64,000 bases of DNA from Daucus carota subsp. sativus (taxonomy: Eukaryota; Streptophyta; Magnoliopsida; Apiales; Apiaceae), in assembly GCF_001625215.2 (NCBI RefSeq), contig NC_030389.2:42707454-42771453 (forward strand), in the 5' to 3' direction. How positions within the stretch are numbered: the first letter of the stretch is position 1; each line of letters begins with the position of its first letter. Both the position numbers and the translations under genes were made by a program. The notes beneath the pieces were generated by a model. That model was not told where the DNA came from. It did not search any database and worked only from the letters and a program-made list of their open reading frames with translations. Shown here piece by piece: positions 1 to 10,349 of this stretch.

Positions 1-2
1 CA

Positions 3-2207
3 CAACTTCAGGATCTTTTGGAGATGCAGGGTTCTGAACTAAAACAGGCAAAACATCTTATCCCGAGTTTGCAGAGGCAGGTCACCTCTCTTACTGGCCA
101 ACTACACTTTCTTGCTGAGGATCTCAAAGAGGTATTTAGTATTTAATTTAATTTATTCCTGAAATAGCAAACCAATGTTCAAATTCTAACACCAATTGTA
201 GTCATTTGTGGAGCTTTTTGTGGGTTAGGTCATGTTTCCTCTAGATTATTGGATTAAAATTTAAAAAGACATGTTGCGTGCTTGTTTTGCATCATTTTCT
301 CATATTCTTAGAATATGTGAACTGGGCAAACTTAGATGTGATGATGTGAATAGTAATGATTATTGTTGATGTTTACTGTTATCTCCTAAATTTATTAAAT
401 TGAAGTTTTTCTTTAATTTGATCAGAGAGTTTTGACGGGAACAACTATGTAATCCCCTACTTAAAGTGATTTCTTTAGATCACTTCCTTGTCTTGGTTTT
501 ATGTTTCAAACTTGTTTGTAGGAATTAGTAACATGTTTGATCTCTACTTGTTTGCTTAATTGCAGACTTCTTTGTGCAAATGATCCCTAAATAGCTTAGA
601 ATTGTATTTATTGATCGGTTGACTATGAAACTCTTCAACCACAGGCTAGGAACTTGTTAATTCGAGGATATTGACTTCTTTCACATCACATGTGCACAAA
701 CTATTGTTGCTAATTTGCTATGCTCTTGTGTGCAGATAAAAACTGAATAGTTTGCAGTATATCCAAAAAATTCATTATAGTATATCTGCGTATCTATTAG
801 ATATGCAGTGAAGTGTAGCGCTTATTACTAAATCTGTTTACATCTGTGTATCAACTGCAGTGCTTTGTTAATTGATCTAAATGAGGCATATGACAAATGT
901 TTGTGAAAAATATCATTTCTGATCAGGTAAAGGCAGAGAGAAATTCTTCCAGAGAATGGTACGATGAAGATGATAGTCCTCCAAGGACACCATTGAATGA
1001 TCAAGAACCAGCAGCTAATTCTCTGGTAATTCCTTATTAAAAGAATATGCCAATTATTTATCACATGCTACAGTTTCTGTTGTTTCACAAGTTCATTATT
1101 CTCTGTGTAAACACTTTATTGTTATGTAAAAGTATTCTTCCCCTTGCAGAGAAAGAGCATAGTAATGCATAATTCATTTTTGATGTCTTTATGTTGCTAA
1201 TTAAACTTACTCACTTCTCTAGTTCATGTTAAGCACTCCTCAAGTCTGCATTTCAGCAAACTACCACATGCCTCTAAGTCCAAGCATAAGGAAGCTTGAG
1301 GTTTTAAACACTGATAACAAGAAAGAGGAGATGACTAGATAAGTAATACTAGTAATTGCTACTATAAAGCCTACTGGTTCTCACATAAAGAAAAGACAAT
1401 GAAATTGCATCTAAGACCATTTTGTTGCATGTGTTTTCGTGGCCTATTCCCCCTGTAAATGCAATGTGCAGTGAGATATGGTCCCCTATTACTAGTTAAT
1501 GTTGCGCAATATGAGATTGAGTTCATAGTCTATTGTTCACTTTCTATTTTTGTTAGGCAAGGTAAATTAGAAGAAATATCTAGATACTCACGCACACATG
1601 TGTTTTCAAACCCTCGACCAAAGGACGATGGATATCCGCTAGGCTACGTCTTCAGATATTTTTAACATCTATTCTAATATTTGTAGATTGTTCTGTAGTA
1701 AAATGTCATCTAAATATTTTTGATTCTATTGCTTAACGTTCTGTGTTATAATCTATACAGGAGTTCAGCTCTCCCACCCAAACAAACGCTGGCAGTCCAG
1801 ATGACATGTTGATCAAGGATTTTAATCCTTGCTTAACACCTTACTATGCCACAAAGTCCAATGTGCGGTATCTTAAACCTATCAAGAATCTAATATATTT
1901 TATGCTAATTTTATGAATTTTTTTGAACCGGGGGTCCTAATTTGAGTAAAATATAATTGAGCATAACTGGCTTGTGTTGTAGGAGTTTGAGTTTAATGGC
2001 TATAGTTCACCTCAAAATGATGATTTGTCTGACTTAAGCATGCGAACTTGTGAGGACCTTGAGTTTGACAGTAATGGTAGGAAGTTGTCAAAAAGTTCAG
2101 ATTACCGCAGATGTTCCAACTCTAGGAACACTTCATCTCAAGGAACTCGAAAGTCAGATGAAAGCAAGTCAAGATACGGAAAGCAGATGCAGCATAGACT
2201 CTTCTGA
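3..2207 (+). CDS. Coiled-coil protein of unknown function, C-terminal part (5' end outside window)
   Basis: Four exons join in phase 0: 3-131, 927-1025, 1761-1862 and 1983-2207, giving about 184 C-terminal residues. Each intron starts GT and ends AG (for example GAG|GTATTT at 131 and GATCAG|GTAAAG at 926). The first exon is a heptad-rich helix (LQRQVTSLTGQLHFLAEDL), likely coiled coil. The rest is low in hydrophobics and rich in Ser, Asp and Pro (WYDEDDSPPRTPLNDQEP; EFEFNGYSSPQNDDLSDLS), so probably disordered, ending KQMQHRLF-stop. An alternative donor at 1868-1869 would close the frame soon after the next junction, so the donor at 1863 is preferred. No membrane segment or catalytic motif is visible. 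AATAAA near 2402 is a plausible polyadenylation signal. I do not recognise the family; a cytoskeletal or scaffold role would be a guess. Confidence 0.7.
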
Positions 2208-2930
2208 ATGGCTCTGGCAAACAGATATTTCCATTCACCCGAATCATTGGCTGTTCATGGCAACTATATATGGGGGAGAAACTCTTTCTTTGGCCGGTAT
2301 ATCAATTTTAAGATGTTTTAAATTGATGCACTTGCTATTCCGGCCAATGTGTGCTCTTACATATTGAGAGTTCGACCTCGGGAGGTCGAATCTAAGGACA
2401 TAAATAAAGACTAATCAGTCAATTTTGTTATTTGCATTTGTAGATTGTATGTGTAGCTGGAAGCTGCAACTACTTCTTGCCTTCTGCACTGCACAAAAAT
2501 TTTATATTCGTCTTTCAACCTGTTGGTTGATCAATTACCTTCTCAGTAATGTAGAGCTGTTTTAGATTATCTGAGGTCCTGCACTTTTTCGATCATTTGC
2601 ATAGCCAAAACATGTTACTGGAAGTTCCGTACTCACTTGGGGATGGCATGTATCATTACCTCTGTTTTAAAAAAGTTGGAATAATCACCAATTAATTCAT
2701 GCTCCGTAACTTGCTTCCGATTAATTCTCGATCAATTTGATTAATCCATGATCAATTCAATGACTTCACTGGTTAAGTCCAGTTCCTGCTTTTTACAACA
2801 ATGATCATTACATGTTCATTTTATATAATAAACGAATCCTCTTGATATTGCATTTGGGAATATGTATTTCATATTAATATTAGATTTCAATGATTTCAAA
2901 TTCTTAACTTTAGACTGGTATTTGAATTTT

Positions 2931-3113
2931 TGGTATTTCAAATGAGATATTAATCCAATTTTTGATATGTATCCAAGTGATATGATTTGAATTTTCATTT
3001 CAAAATTTCAACTTTATACTTATATATGAATATATGCTATTTCAAATGGATTCATCCAATTTTTTGTGTATATCCGAGCACTTCAAATAAGATTGAATCC
3101 AATTTTTTGTAAG
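2931..3113. repeat. Three imperfect tandem copies of an AT-rich unit
   Basis: The phrase TATTTCAAATGAGAT followed by AATCCAATTTTTTG and a TATCC-AG-GC tail recurs at about 2931-2978, 3036-3080 and 3080-3113 with substitutions and small gaps. It lies between the coiled-coil gene and a dead retroelement and has no coding potential. Confidence 0.4.
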
Positions 3114-3429
3114 CAAAAATGCTTCATTAAAACGAAGAATCATACATGAGGGTCTCAAACAAAACATCGTGAGGGGACATAAATACGTTTTGATGATTTA
3201 ACAGGCAAGGAATACGAGCCATATTATGAGCTACTCCTTTTGTCCCATTCAATTGTAGTAGGAGTGATCACGGTATGATTTAAATCGCAAAATCCGCATA
3301 AACCAAGCCGATATTCATCCGATCCAAACCGAAACCGAAATGAGGTTAACGGTTTCAGTTCGACTAATTTAAAAAACCGTGGTTTCTTGCTTGTATTTTA
3401 GCTTGTATTTTAACGAAAGAAAGAGAGAA

Positions 3430-4340
3430 GCCTACTTGAGAATGAAGCAATTGATGACACAGATCGATAACATGCCCAATTTCAGTCTGATAGTATTGCG
3501 ACGAATGGCTTGAACTGAAAGCAATAAATCAGACTTAATAACCACCCTCATGTAAGACAGTCGATAGCCACTTTAAACCCTCATAAATTGCAGTGACTTC
3601 AGCCTCTAACACCGATGAAAACTCTGGCAAACACATCACCATCCCAGCCATAAAAACGCCTGTTTGATCCCTTTGTGTTTGGTTGCGGTGAACGGAATGG
3701 AATGAGTAAACAAAAAATAATAGAGTATGAGAGGGAGGACTTTGAAAAAAATGAGTGAATGCGAATTTTTTATGATAAGATTTGGGTTGAAAATAGGTAT
3801 GATTCCTTCACAAAATGGAGGGTACGTCTAATCAAGGGTGATTGGAATGGAATGGTTTTGTGAAGGTGCGTCTAATCAAGGGTGATATGAATGGAATGGT
3901 GGAAGGAATGAAATTATTATACATTCAACTAAATTATAGTTCACATCTCATTCCATTCCTTCCATTTTCATTTACCTCAACCAAACACAACATAACCAAC
4001 CAAACACAACATAAGAACCAAGCCAACAGAGAATTTGTCGGTCCCTTCGTGGACAGAAGCATCAACATTAAGTTTAAAGCAACCGGTCCCTTCTGAGGAT
4101 GATGTGCTTCAGGAGTTATGCACTTGGCCTGCAATGCACTCCTCGCAATCTTGGCCGCTTTCCAGTCTGAGCAGCTCCAATCCATGACAATGATGGGAGT
4201 AACAGATTTGTTCTCCCAAACTTTTGTATTTCGGAAGAACCAAAATTCCCACAGTACTCTAGCAATTAAAAGAAACTCATCTGTTGTTGTGGTGTTGCCA
4301 ATCTGGAGCATACTCAACAGAATGCATATCAAGAGTTACA
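3430..4340 (-). pseudogene. RNase H domain remnant of a non-LTR retrotransposon-type protein
   Basis: Read on the minus strand from about 4330, the frame gives LWEFWFFRNTKVWENKS, then CFKLNVDASVHEGTDKFSVG ending VGLVL. It resumes on the far side of an insertion as RDQTGVFMAGM, followed by VLEAEVTAIYEGLKWL and IKSDLLLSVQAI. This is the order found in plant retroelement RNase H domains: a DASV strand, a GLVLRD turn, an EAEA-type helix, then a SD-LLSV strand. Several stops and frameshifts follow near 3540-3430. The copy is broken both by point changes and by the 339-bp insertion, so it is not functional. The upstream reverse transcriptase part is missing. Confidence 0.7.
3673..4011. mobile_element. 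MITE of about 339 bp inserted in the RNase H remnant
   Basis: The ends are inverted: TTGTGTTTGGTTGCGG at the left and CTCAACCAAACACAACA at the right, the latter present twice in tandem. Removing this stretch rejoins GLVL to RDQTGVF in the interrupted RNase H frame, which fixes the borders to within a few bases. Inside, CGTCTAATCAAGGGTGAT occurs twice (about 3824 and 3869) next to GGAATGGAATGG. No clean target-site duplication is left. The superfamily is undecided. Confidence 0.7.
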
Positions 4341-4597
4341 CCTGCATACCTGCTAAGCCCACAGTGTGCTCTCTGTGTGTATTAAAACAGAACATTTGAT
4401 AAAATCTAGAATTTCAAATGAAATTTAAGTTCCCAAAGTTAAATTCTCAAGCAGACCATAAATTCAAATACTTTTTGCCCCCTCCCAGTATTTCTCTTCT
4501 AGTTTCTCTAATAAGCTACACGATTGACAAGGAGCCAGCTTCAATCAAGCAGCGAGGCTGGATTACTTGCTGCATATGGTGGAACACTTCTGTTCCC

Positions 4598-4650
4598 TGT
4601 GCGCGCGCGCGCATAGCGCGTGGTTTAACAGGCGCGTACGCGCACACACA
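4598..4650. repeat. Alternating GC / CA dinucleotide tract
   Basis: A run of GC repeats followed by GCGCGTACGCGCACACACA forms an alternating purine-pyrimidine stretch. It is unusually GC-rich for this AT-rich window and of the kind that favours left-handed DNA. It lies about 230 bp beyond the 3' end of the minus-strand RAMP4 gene. Confidence 0.6.
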
Positions 4651-4874
4651 AGCTACAATGGTATGCTACTACAACGCATACATCTTGAATTATACGAGCA
4701 ATCATAAGCGATGAAGAAAAGATTAACGAAAATAGGTAAGAGATCATTAAAACAGAAGTTCAATTATTTAATCTGACAGGTAACGTTCAATCCGGTAAAG
4801 AAAAAACTGTCTAAACTTTTACTATGGCAGAAGCTTCTTTTGTTAATGATCTACACCATGGCTATCTCCTTGCT

Positions 4875-6884
4875 CTATTCCGCATTCATTGCCAGCTTGA
4901 TTATCTGGTACACGACTGCAAAGCAACAAATAAAAGAATGTAAGAAGATATGCACGGGGATTATTCATCTAAATAAGTACTAAATCAATACTGTATAAAC
5001 TGTACTTTAATCAGTTGAATATCATGTATTATCACCTTCCATGTGTTAACATGGAGATTTATTGAATCAATGGTATGAAGCGGAAAAATTCGAAATCAAC
5101 GATTTGTTAATGATATTGCAGTACCTTACCTCTAGTCTATCAGTTTCAACTTCTACAAAAGGTGGTTTATTACTCTATATAGTCTATAGTCTATACACGC
5201 TATTAGTTGCCGATTTCAATATTCGTATTTCTGTTTCAGATGTGTCTTCCACAATCAGATATGAACTGGGCTGATGTATCTAATAAAGCAAATGATATTA
5301 TCCGACATTTTCATAGAAGCTTTGTTGAATTTATATTTAATAACACAGGCATATTTCCTTTTTATATCTACCTCTATGTTCTAAATTAACAGTTGACATA
5401 CTCTGCTAATTTGTAGGACAAAAATAGATTGATGAAACATACATGATCCAATAATCACGGAGGCAAAGAGCGCAAGAGCAATGTTCTCAGCTGTGAGTTT
5501 CTTCTTCCATGAGTTTGCAGACGATCCTTTCCTCGATATGTTCTTCTCAAACTTTGCAATCTTTCTTTCTGCGAGACGCTTAGAGGTAGTCTGCAATGTT
5601 TAAACGAGCTTTATTAGCATGCATATTAATAACAGGTGCAGCGCTAAAATATACGGCCAGAACTAGTATAAGATCATACGTAGCATATCATATACAATAT
5701 TCGGCATTTAAGTTTTTCAAGACAAATCTCTTCCAGTCAAACTAAGAATGACGCAAAGCGCTAACGGCCCAAGACCAAGTATTTTATCCTTTGCGGTAAT
5801 AAAGATTACATTCGAAAGAAAACAATTTTGCATATCAAATTCCCTACGTCACGCTAAACGCCAGTAATCTCTTTTTCCACTCGTCAACCTTATTAATTCC
5901 GCTAAAAGTTACCAAACATTTAATAATCTTTAAGCCACTATAAATTTCAAAATCTGGCGCCCTTGTTTAGAACAACAAACACCTTTTCTTTTTGTTACCT
6001 CACATAAGGAGGTTTTGTAGAACATGCAAGTAATGCCCACCTATGTTATATACCCCGACTCTTCATTTCGTCTGAAGTACCCGTGTCGAACACTCGACAC
6101 TCAGACATGGGTATGAATGGTATGAACACTCCGACACTTATTTTAGGCCAAAAACATGTAAAATTTTCATAATATTGCCGAGTCCGACACTCGAACACGT
6201 ATCCATGTTGAACACTTTTAGCCGAGTCCAGGTAACATAGATGCCCACACACACACACACACAAAAATATCTCAAAGGCAGTACCCCGACCCAGTAAATT
6301 CAGCTTGCACTATGTCAAGCATCCTCAATATATACACAACAAATTTATAGTACTCATATCTTTTCGGGAGCGACTCTCAAATTAAATTCCCAGTCCAAAG
6401 AATGTCACAAAAAAAACTTTCAACTTTCAACCCATAAAATCTTTCTACCACCACAGTCCACACCACATACATAACATTCGATATAAACAAATTCAAGAAA
6501 ATCAAGATTTCTATTCAACACAAACAATAACAATCCTCCTGCAAGCAAAGATTTAGGCACAACAATCAGAAAGGTGATATCATGTACCATCTCATATAAA
6601 TACATATCACCAGCACAAAATCAAGATTATACAACAATTTGTACACAAAACAAAGCCAGCATCAAATCAAACAATAAAATCAGATTAAAAATCCATTGAT
6701 CCAGCAAATCAAAAACCCTAATCCGATTAATATAGCACAAAACACAAATAAAACAAATAAAGTAACGGAAGAAAAAAAAATTGTGACACCGAAGATCTCT
6801 GCATGCATCTGTATCTACATAACCCATGATGACTGATTCATAAAATTGAACAGAAAAATAAAAAAAACATGGAGATTTTACCAT
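4875..6884 (-). CDS. RAMP4: RAMP4/SERP1-like ribosome-associated ER membrane protein
   Basis: Three coding exons on the minus strand: 6884-6882 (the ATG only, followed at once by the donor GTAAAA), 5590-5443, and 4915-4875, giving 63 residues. The N-terminus reads M-TTSKRLAERKIAKFEKNI, the hallmark of the RAMP4 family, then a basic stretch with KKK and one C-terminal membrane helix (IALALFASVIIGSFVYQIIK). Family members are about 65-68 residues. RAMP4 proteins are tail-anchored, sit at the Sec61 translocon and help stabilise nascent membrane proteins during ER stress. The joint GGATCAT|GTATG to TTTGCAG|TCGTG is supported because it restores the family's IGS-hydrophobic-QII ending; reading through exon 2 would add an unrelated tail. 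The 5'UTR (about 6885-6960) is GA-rich, and an AATAAATACTG box near 6981 may be the TATA element. The 1.29-kb first intron carries a hAT-like MITE. Confidence 0.85.
6041..6240. mobile_element. 200-bp hAT-like MITE with 8-bp target duplication, in RAMP4 intron 1
   Basis: The element starts CTATGTTA and ends TAACATAG. It is flanked on both sides by the identical octamer ATGCCCAC (6033-6040 and 6241-6248). Repeated GTCGGACACT-like motifs (CCGAGTCCGACACTCG and relatives) lie inside in both orientations. An 8-bp duplication with short terminal inverted repeats is typical of hAT derivatives. A short CA microsatellite follows at about 6246-6263. Confidence 0.85.
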
Positions 6885-7170
6885 TTTTCTTGATCTTGAG
6901 GCTAAGGGAGAGAGATAGAGACCAGAGAGAGAGAGAGGGGCCAGAGGGGAGATGAGTGTCACTCACTGTCCTTTTCGACACAGTATTTATTGGGATAAAA
7001 AAGTAAGTACAGATTTTATGCAAAGACTTTACAAGGACCCTCCTAGGATTTTCTGCTCAGAAATATGTGGGCCCATGTTCCTTTTTTATATACTGTGGTA
7101 ATATACGTAGTTGTTTTTTTCCCTTTTTTTTAAGTAGTAGTTGTAATTTTTATTCACCGTAAAAGAATTA

Positions 7171-7526
7171 AATACTGTTTGAGGTTTGCTGTTGCAGACA
7201 GCAGCAACAGGTTTTTGCTAAACAGCAGATGAAAAACTGTTTGGTAAATCTATTTTCTGAACGACAACTTTTGGCTGAAAAGTTGCTTTTAGAAAAAACA
7301 AGTCATCCATATTTTTGAAAAAAAGCTGTTTTCAGCTTTTACAGGAAGCTGTTATAAATTTTACTATCAAAACTCACCAAAAGAAATTATTATTTTTATA
7401 TTATAACTCAAAATAAGCAAATATCAAAAAATTACCAAACAGTTATATGATTTCTACAAAATCACTTTTTTTACCAGCACTTTTTCTGACCGCACAACAA
7501 TTTTTAACATTACCCCAAACAGATCC
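7171..7526. mobile_element. Tourist-like MITE
   Basis: The left end AATACTGTTTGAGGT is the imperfect complement of the right end ACCCCAAACAGATCC. TTA stands directly outside both ends (7168-7170, 7527-7529), matching the 3-bp target preference of PIF/Harbinger elements. Interior GCTGTTTTCAGC and related palindromes suggest a foldback. Confidence 0.6.
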
Positions 7527-8163
7527 TTAATAGTATCGGTATTTTTCACCCCGAAGCGAAAACGAGGATATGCTTAACTTAGAATAATATCTTTTATATT
7601 TTTTTAAAGAGTGATATCTTTTACATTCAAAAGAAATATTTCGAAAGATTTGTACACCTTTTATGTATTTTACATAATTATAATATTTTTTTCTTGGCAA
7701 AGATAATATTTTGAGGCTGTCTCGAACTTTCTGGTTCTTTACAAGGATTGTACTTCAGATTGGGACTTCGGTGACGTCTAAGGCGATTAAAATATCAATT
7801 TAAAGCCACAAAGCGATTGTCAATTTAGCAACGTTTCGGTAATTATCTTTTCTTTTTTTTTTTTTGTTTTGAGAGCAAACGTTTCGGTAATTATCTATTT
7901 TGCTATACAGATGGAAACGGGCCGGCCGTCAATAATTACCTATACTCGGCAGCATTTTTCCATTTTTACTACACGATGTGATTCTTAATTAATTCATCCG
8001 GAACCGGTAGTTACAAATCTTATCATATTTACTCTTTTTGTAGAAAAGAGATAATGGGATTGTATCCAAAATTATATGGAAAGGGAGTTTATGAAAGCTA
8101 AAAAAAAATAAATTCACCGTATCGTCTATAACAAAATTTAGTATTTTTGTGAGGAGATTTAAA

Positions 8164-8670
8164 GGGTGTGTATTCAATTGAGATTTTTTTAAAAAAATTT
8201 ATTGAAATCAGAGAATATTCAATTTGGATTTTAAAAATTTATTAGACTCTTGGAATATTCAATTAGAATTTTAAATTATATTATAAAATCTAGTTGTAGT
8301 TAATTAGGATTTTAAACTAAATTTTAAAATATAATGATATTCAAGTCAGTTGTAAAATTTAAAATCTGACGATATTCAATTGAGATTACTTAAAATTACT
8401 TAAAATCCATTAAAACCTGATATTATTGAAATACTGACGAATTTTTTTGGATTTTATAGAATGATGGATCTTAGGGAATTGTTAAGTATATTTTGATATA
8501 TTTGAAATTCCATCAAAATACATGAGATTTTGAAGTATCTGCTTACATCATGAAGACTCTCAATCAACTCTGTCATATTTTATCAAAAATTCGCATAAAA
8601 TCCAAATCGGATATGATTAATTAAAATTTTAAACAATATAAAATCCATTAAAATCTCAGTTGGACATCCC
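8164..8670. mobile_element. AT-rich MITE, TTCAATTGAGATT family
   Basis: The left end GGGTGTGTATTCAATTGAGA pairs imperfectly with the right end AATCTCAGTTGGACATCCC. Inside, ATATTCAATT-GGATTTTAAA blocks repeat about five times. A related stretch sits at about 30985-31275. No clear target duplication was found. Confidence 0.55.
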
Positions 8671-8948
8671 ATGATGTTGAATTGTTTATAGTATTTGACG
8701 TGAAAATAATTTGATGTTTATCTCATAATTTTCATTTTTTTTGGATATATTAGATTTTTCGTTGTTATAATGCGCGCGATAAAAGTTTACAAACATTCAT
8801 AATTATGACCGGGAAGGGCATAATTGAGGTTCCCTAATTCATGATCATAGCGTTAAATGAGTTTGAACCGAGTTCGTTAAATTTTTATAAATTAAAACGG
8901 TGCGAGTGCACAATCATATCATAGATATCTATTAATATGAGTCTGAGA

Positions 8949-9297
8949 GATTGTTTAGGTCTAAAATGCTGTTTTAACTTTAAACTGAAAAATATCGGTT
9001 TGTTTAATATGTCAGAATTCAGCTTAGATCTCGGCCTAACGTCGGGACTTGAAGCTGAGAAATGTTTGTCTGCGTAATAAATAAATCAGAAGTAAACTTG
9101 AAGTCATAACCAAGATGAAACTGACTTAAAATCAAAAGCTAGTTTGAGATACGTTTATCGGTGACTTAATTTTGAATCTTTTTATTTTAAAATATATCTC
9201 TAAATCATAAGTTAGCCATAAATCACTTTTATTTTTATTATTATATATTTAACAACTCATAAGTTATTGACAAGTCAATATTAACCGCACAGACCCG
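8949..9297. mobile_element. MITE, AAACTGAAAAAT / GTGACTTAA family, copy 1
   Basis: Shares the ordered motifs AAACTGAAAAATAT, GTTTGAGATACGTTT, GGTGACTTAATTTT and CATAAATCACTTTTATTTTT with copies near 29743, 38147 and 52640. The ends are eroded, so borders are approximate. Confidence 0.5.
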
Positions 9298-9749
9298 TCA
9301 GGTAATGAGTCACCTATGGCTCTAACTAAATTATACACATATGAAAATGGGACTACTCTTGATTCTTCAAGAGTCATCATCCTCCTCAAAGCGTCGGATC
9401 TCCCTCGAGCTTGTTGGAGCTTCAGGTTCTCAACAATCAAATAGGGTCAAGGTCTCCTCATAGAAGGACCGAACATAATTAAACCTCCACAACTTTTCTT
9501 GTACATGAGTGGAATGCTTGAGGACCATATACCCGCCTCTGCTTTGGCTGATTGGAACAGGCTCAAGCTAGCTAGCCGACGCTTTTCGGGTTATTACTTT
9601 TCTCAATGCTCATAGCTTATTCTTGACGTTCAAGTTTGACGAGATGATCATGAAAGCCACTGAATCTTCATGAAGATCTTTTCGGTTAATTTTACTTAAA
9701 ATGTTTGATAATTTAAGATGTAAAGTGTTACAAAAAAGTATAAATTATA

Positions 9750-9993
9750 GGCTTGTTTGGGATGAAGAAGCAGAAGTTTCTTCTGGCTTCTGTTTTTTTT
9801 ACCCGATTGTTGCTTTTTTTACCCGTTTGTGTAAAAAAATAAAAGCACTTTTAAGAAGCTGAGAATGCTAGCTTTTATGTCACAACTTCTGCTTCTTTTT
9901 CAAACACTTTATTAACTTATTAACTTCTCACTTCTACTCCACTTTTTTAATTTAAGCAAGAAGTCATTTTTTTTAATCTAACCCAAACGGCCC
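9750..9993. mobile_element. MITE with GGC-TGTTTGGG ends
   Basis: Left end GGCTTGTTTGGG; right end, read in reverse complement, GGGCCGTTTGGGT. TTATA flanks both sides (9745-9749 and 9994-9998). The interior is rich in GAAGCAGAAGTTTCTTC-like palindromes, typical of a nonautonomous foldback element. Confidence 0.6.
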
Positions 9994-10349
9994 TTATATA
10001 AAAAAGGTTAGTTTTCTGAATTTTTCGCTTTTCTCCCCGAAATTTTCCACTTCTCTCTCCGTAATTTCTTATAAGTGCTTCTGTTTTGTTATACAAACGA
10101 GTCAGCAAGAAGTAAAATTTCCCATTTTATTTTAAAAGAAGCTTAGTTGCTTGCCAAACATGCAAATAAAACATATTAACATCAACACAACCGCCATAGA
10201 CCCAAACATAAAGTCTTATTTCATGATTAGTTCCAAAGCCCCCCATATGGATGAGGAATGACCAAAGTTGCACATCTAGCCATACTACTCTAAAGCCAAG
10301 GGGTAACTAGATTTCTCCCAACAGTCTCCTGCTCAAGAGCCACAATATT

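Larger units (their letters stand above)
6980..10340. other. Intergenic region, RAMP4 promoter side to CASP-like 3' side
   Basis: I see no gene here. It holds four MITE-like elements (listed separately), long A/T runs, and a unique-looking stretch at about 9300-9700 with no open frame of note. RAMP4 is transcribed away from it, so its left edge is presumably that gene's promoter. Confidence 0.5.

Noticed and set aside
3934-4332. A 132-codon frame as a possible gene
   Set aside because: Its first part is retroelement RNase H sequence and the rest reads into the inserted MITE; it is a broken copy.
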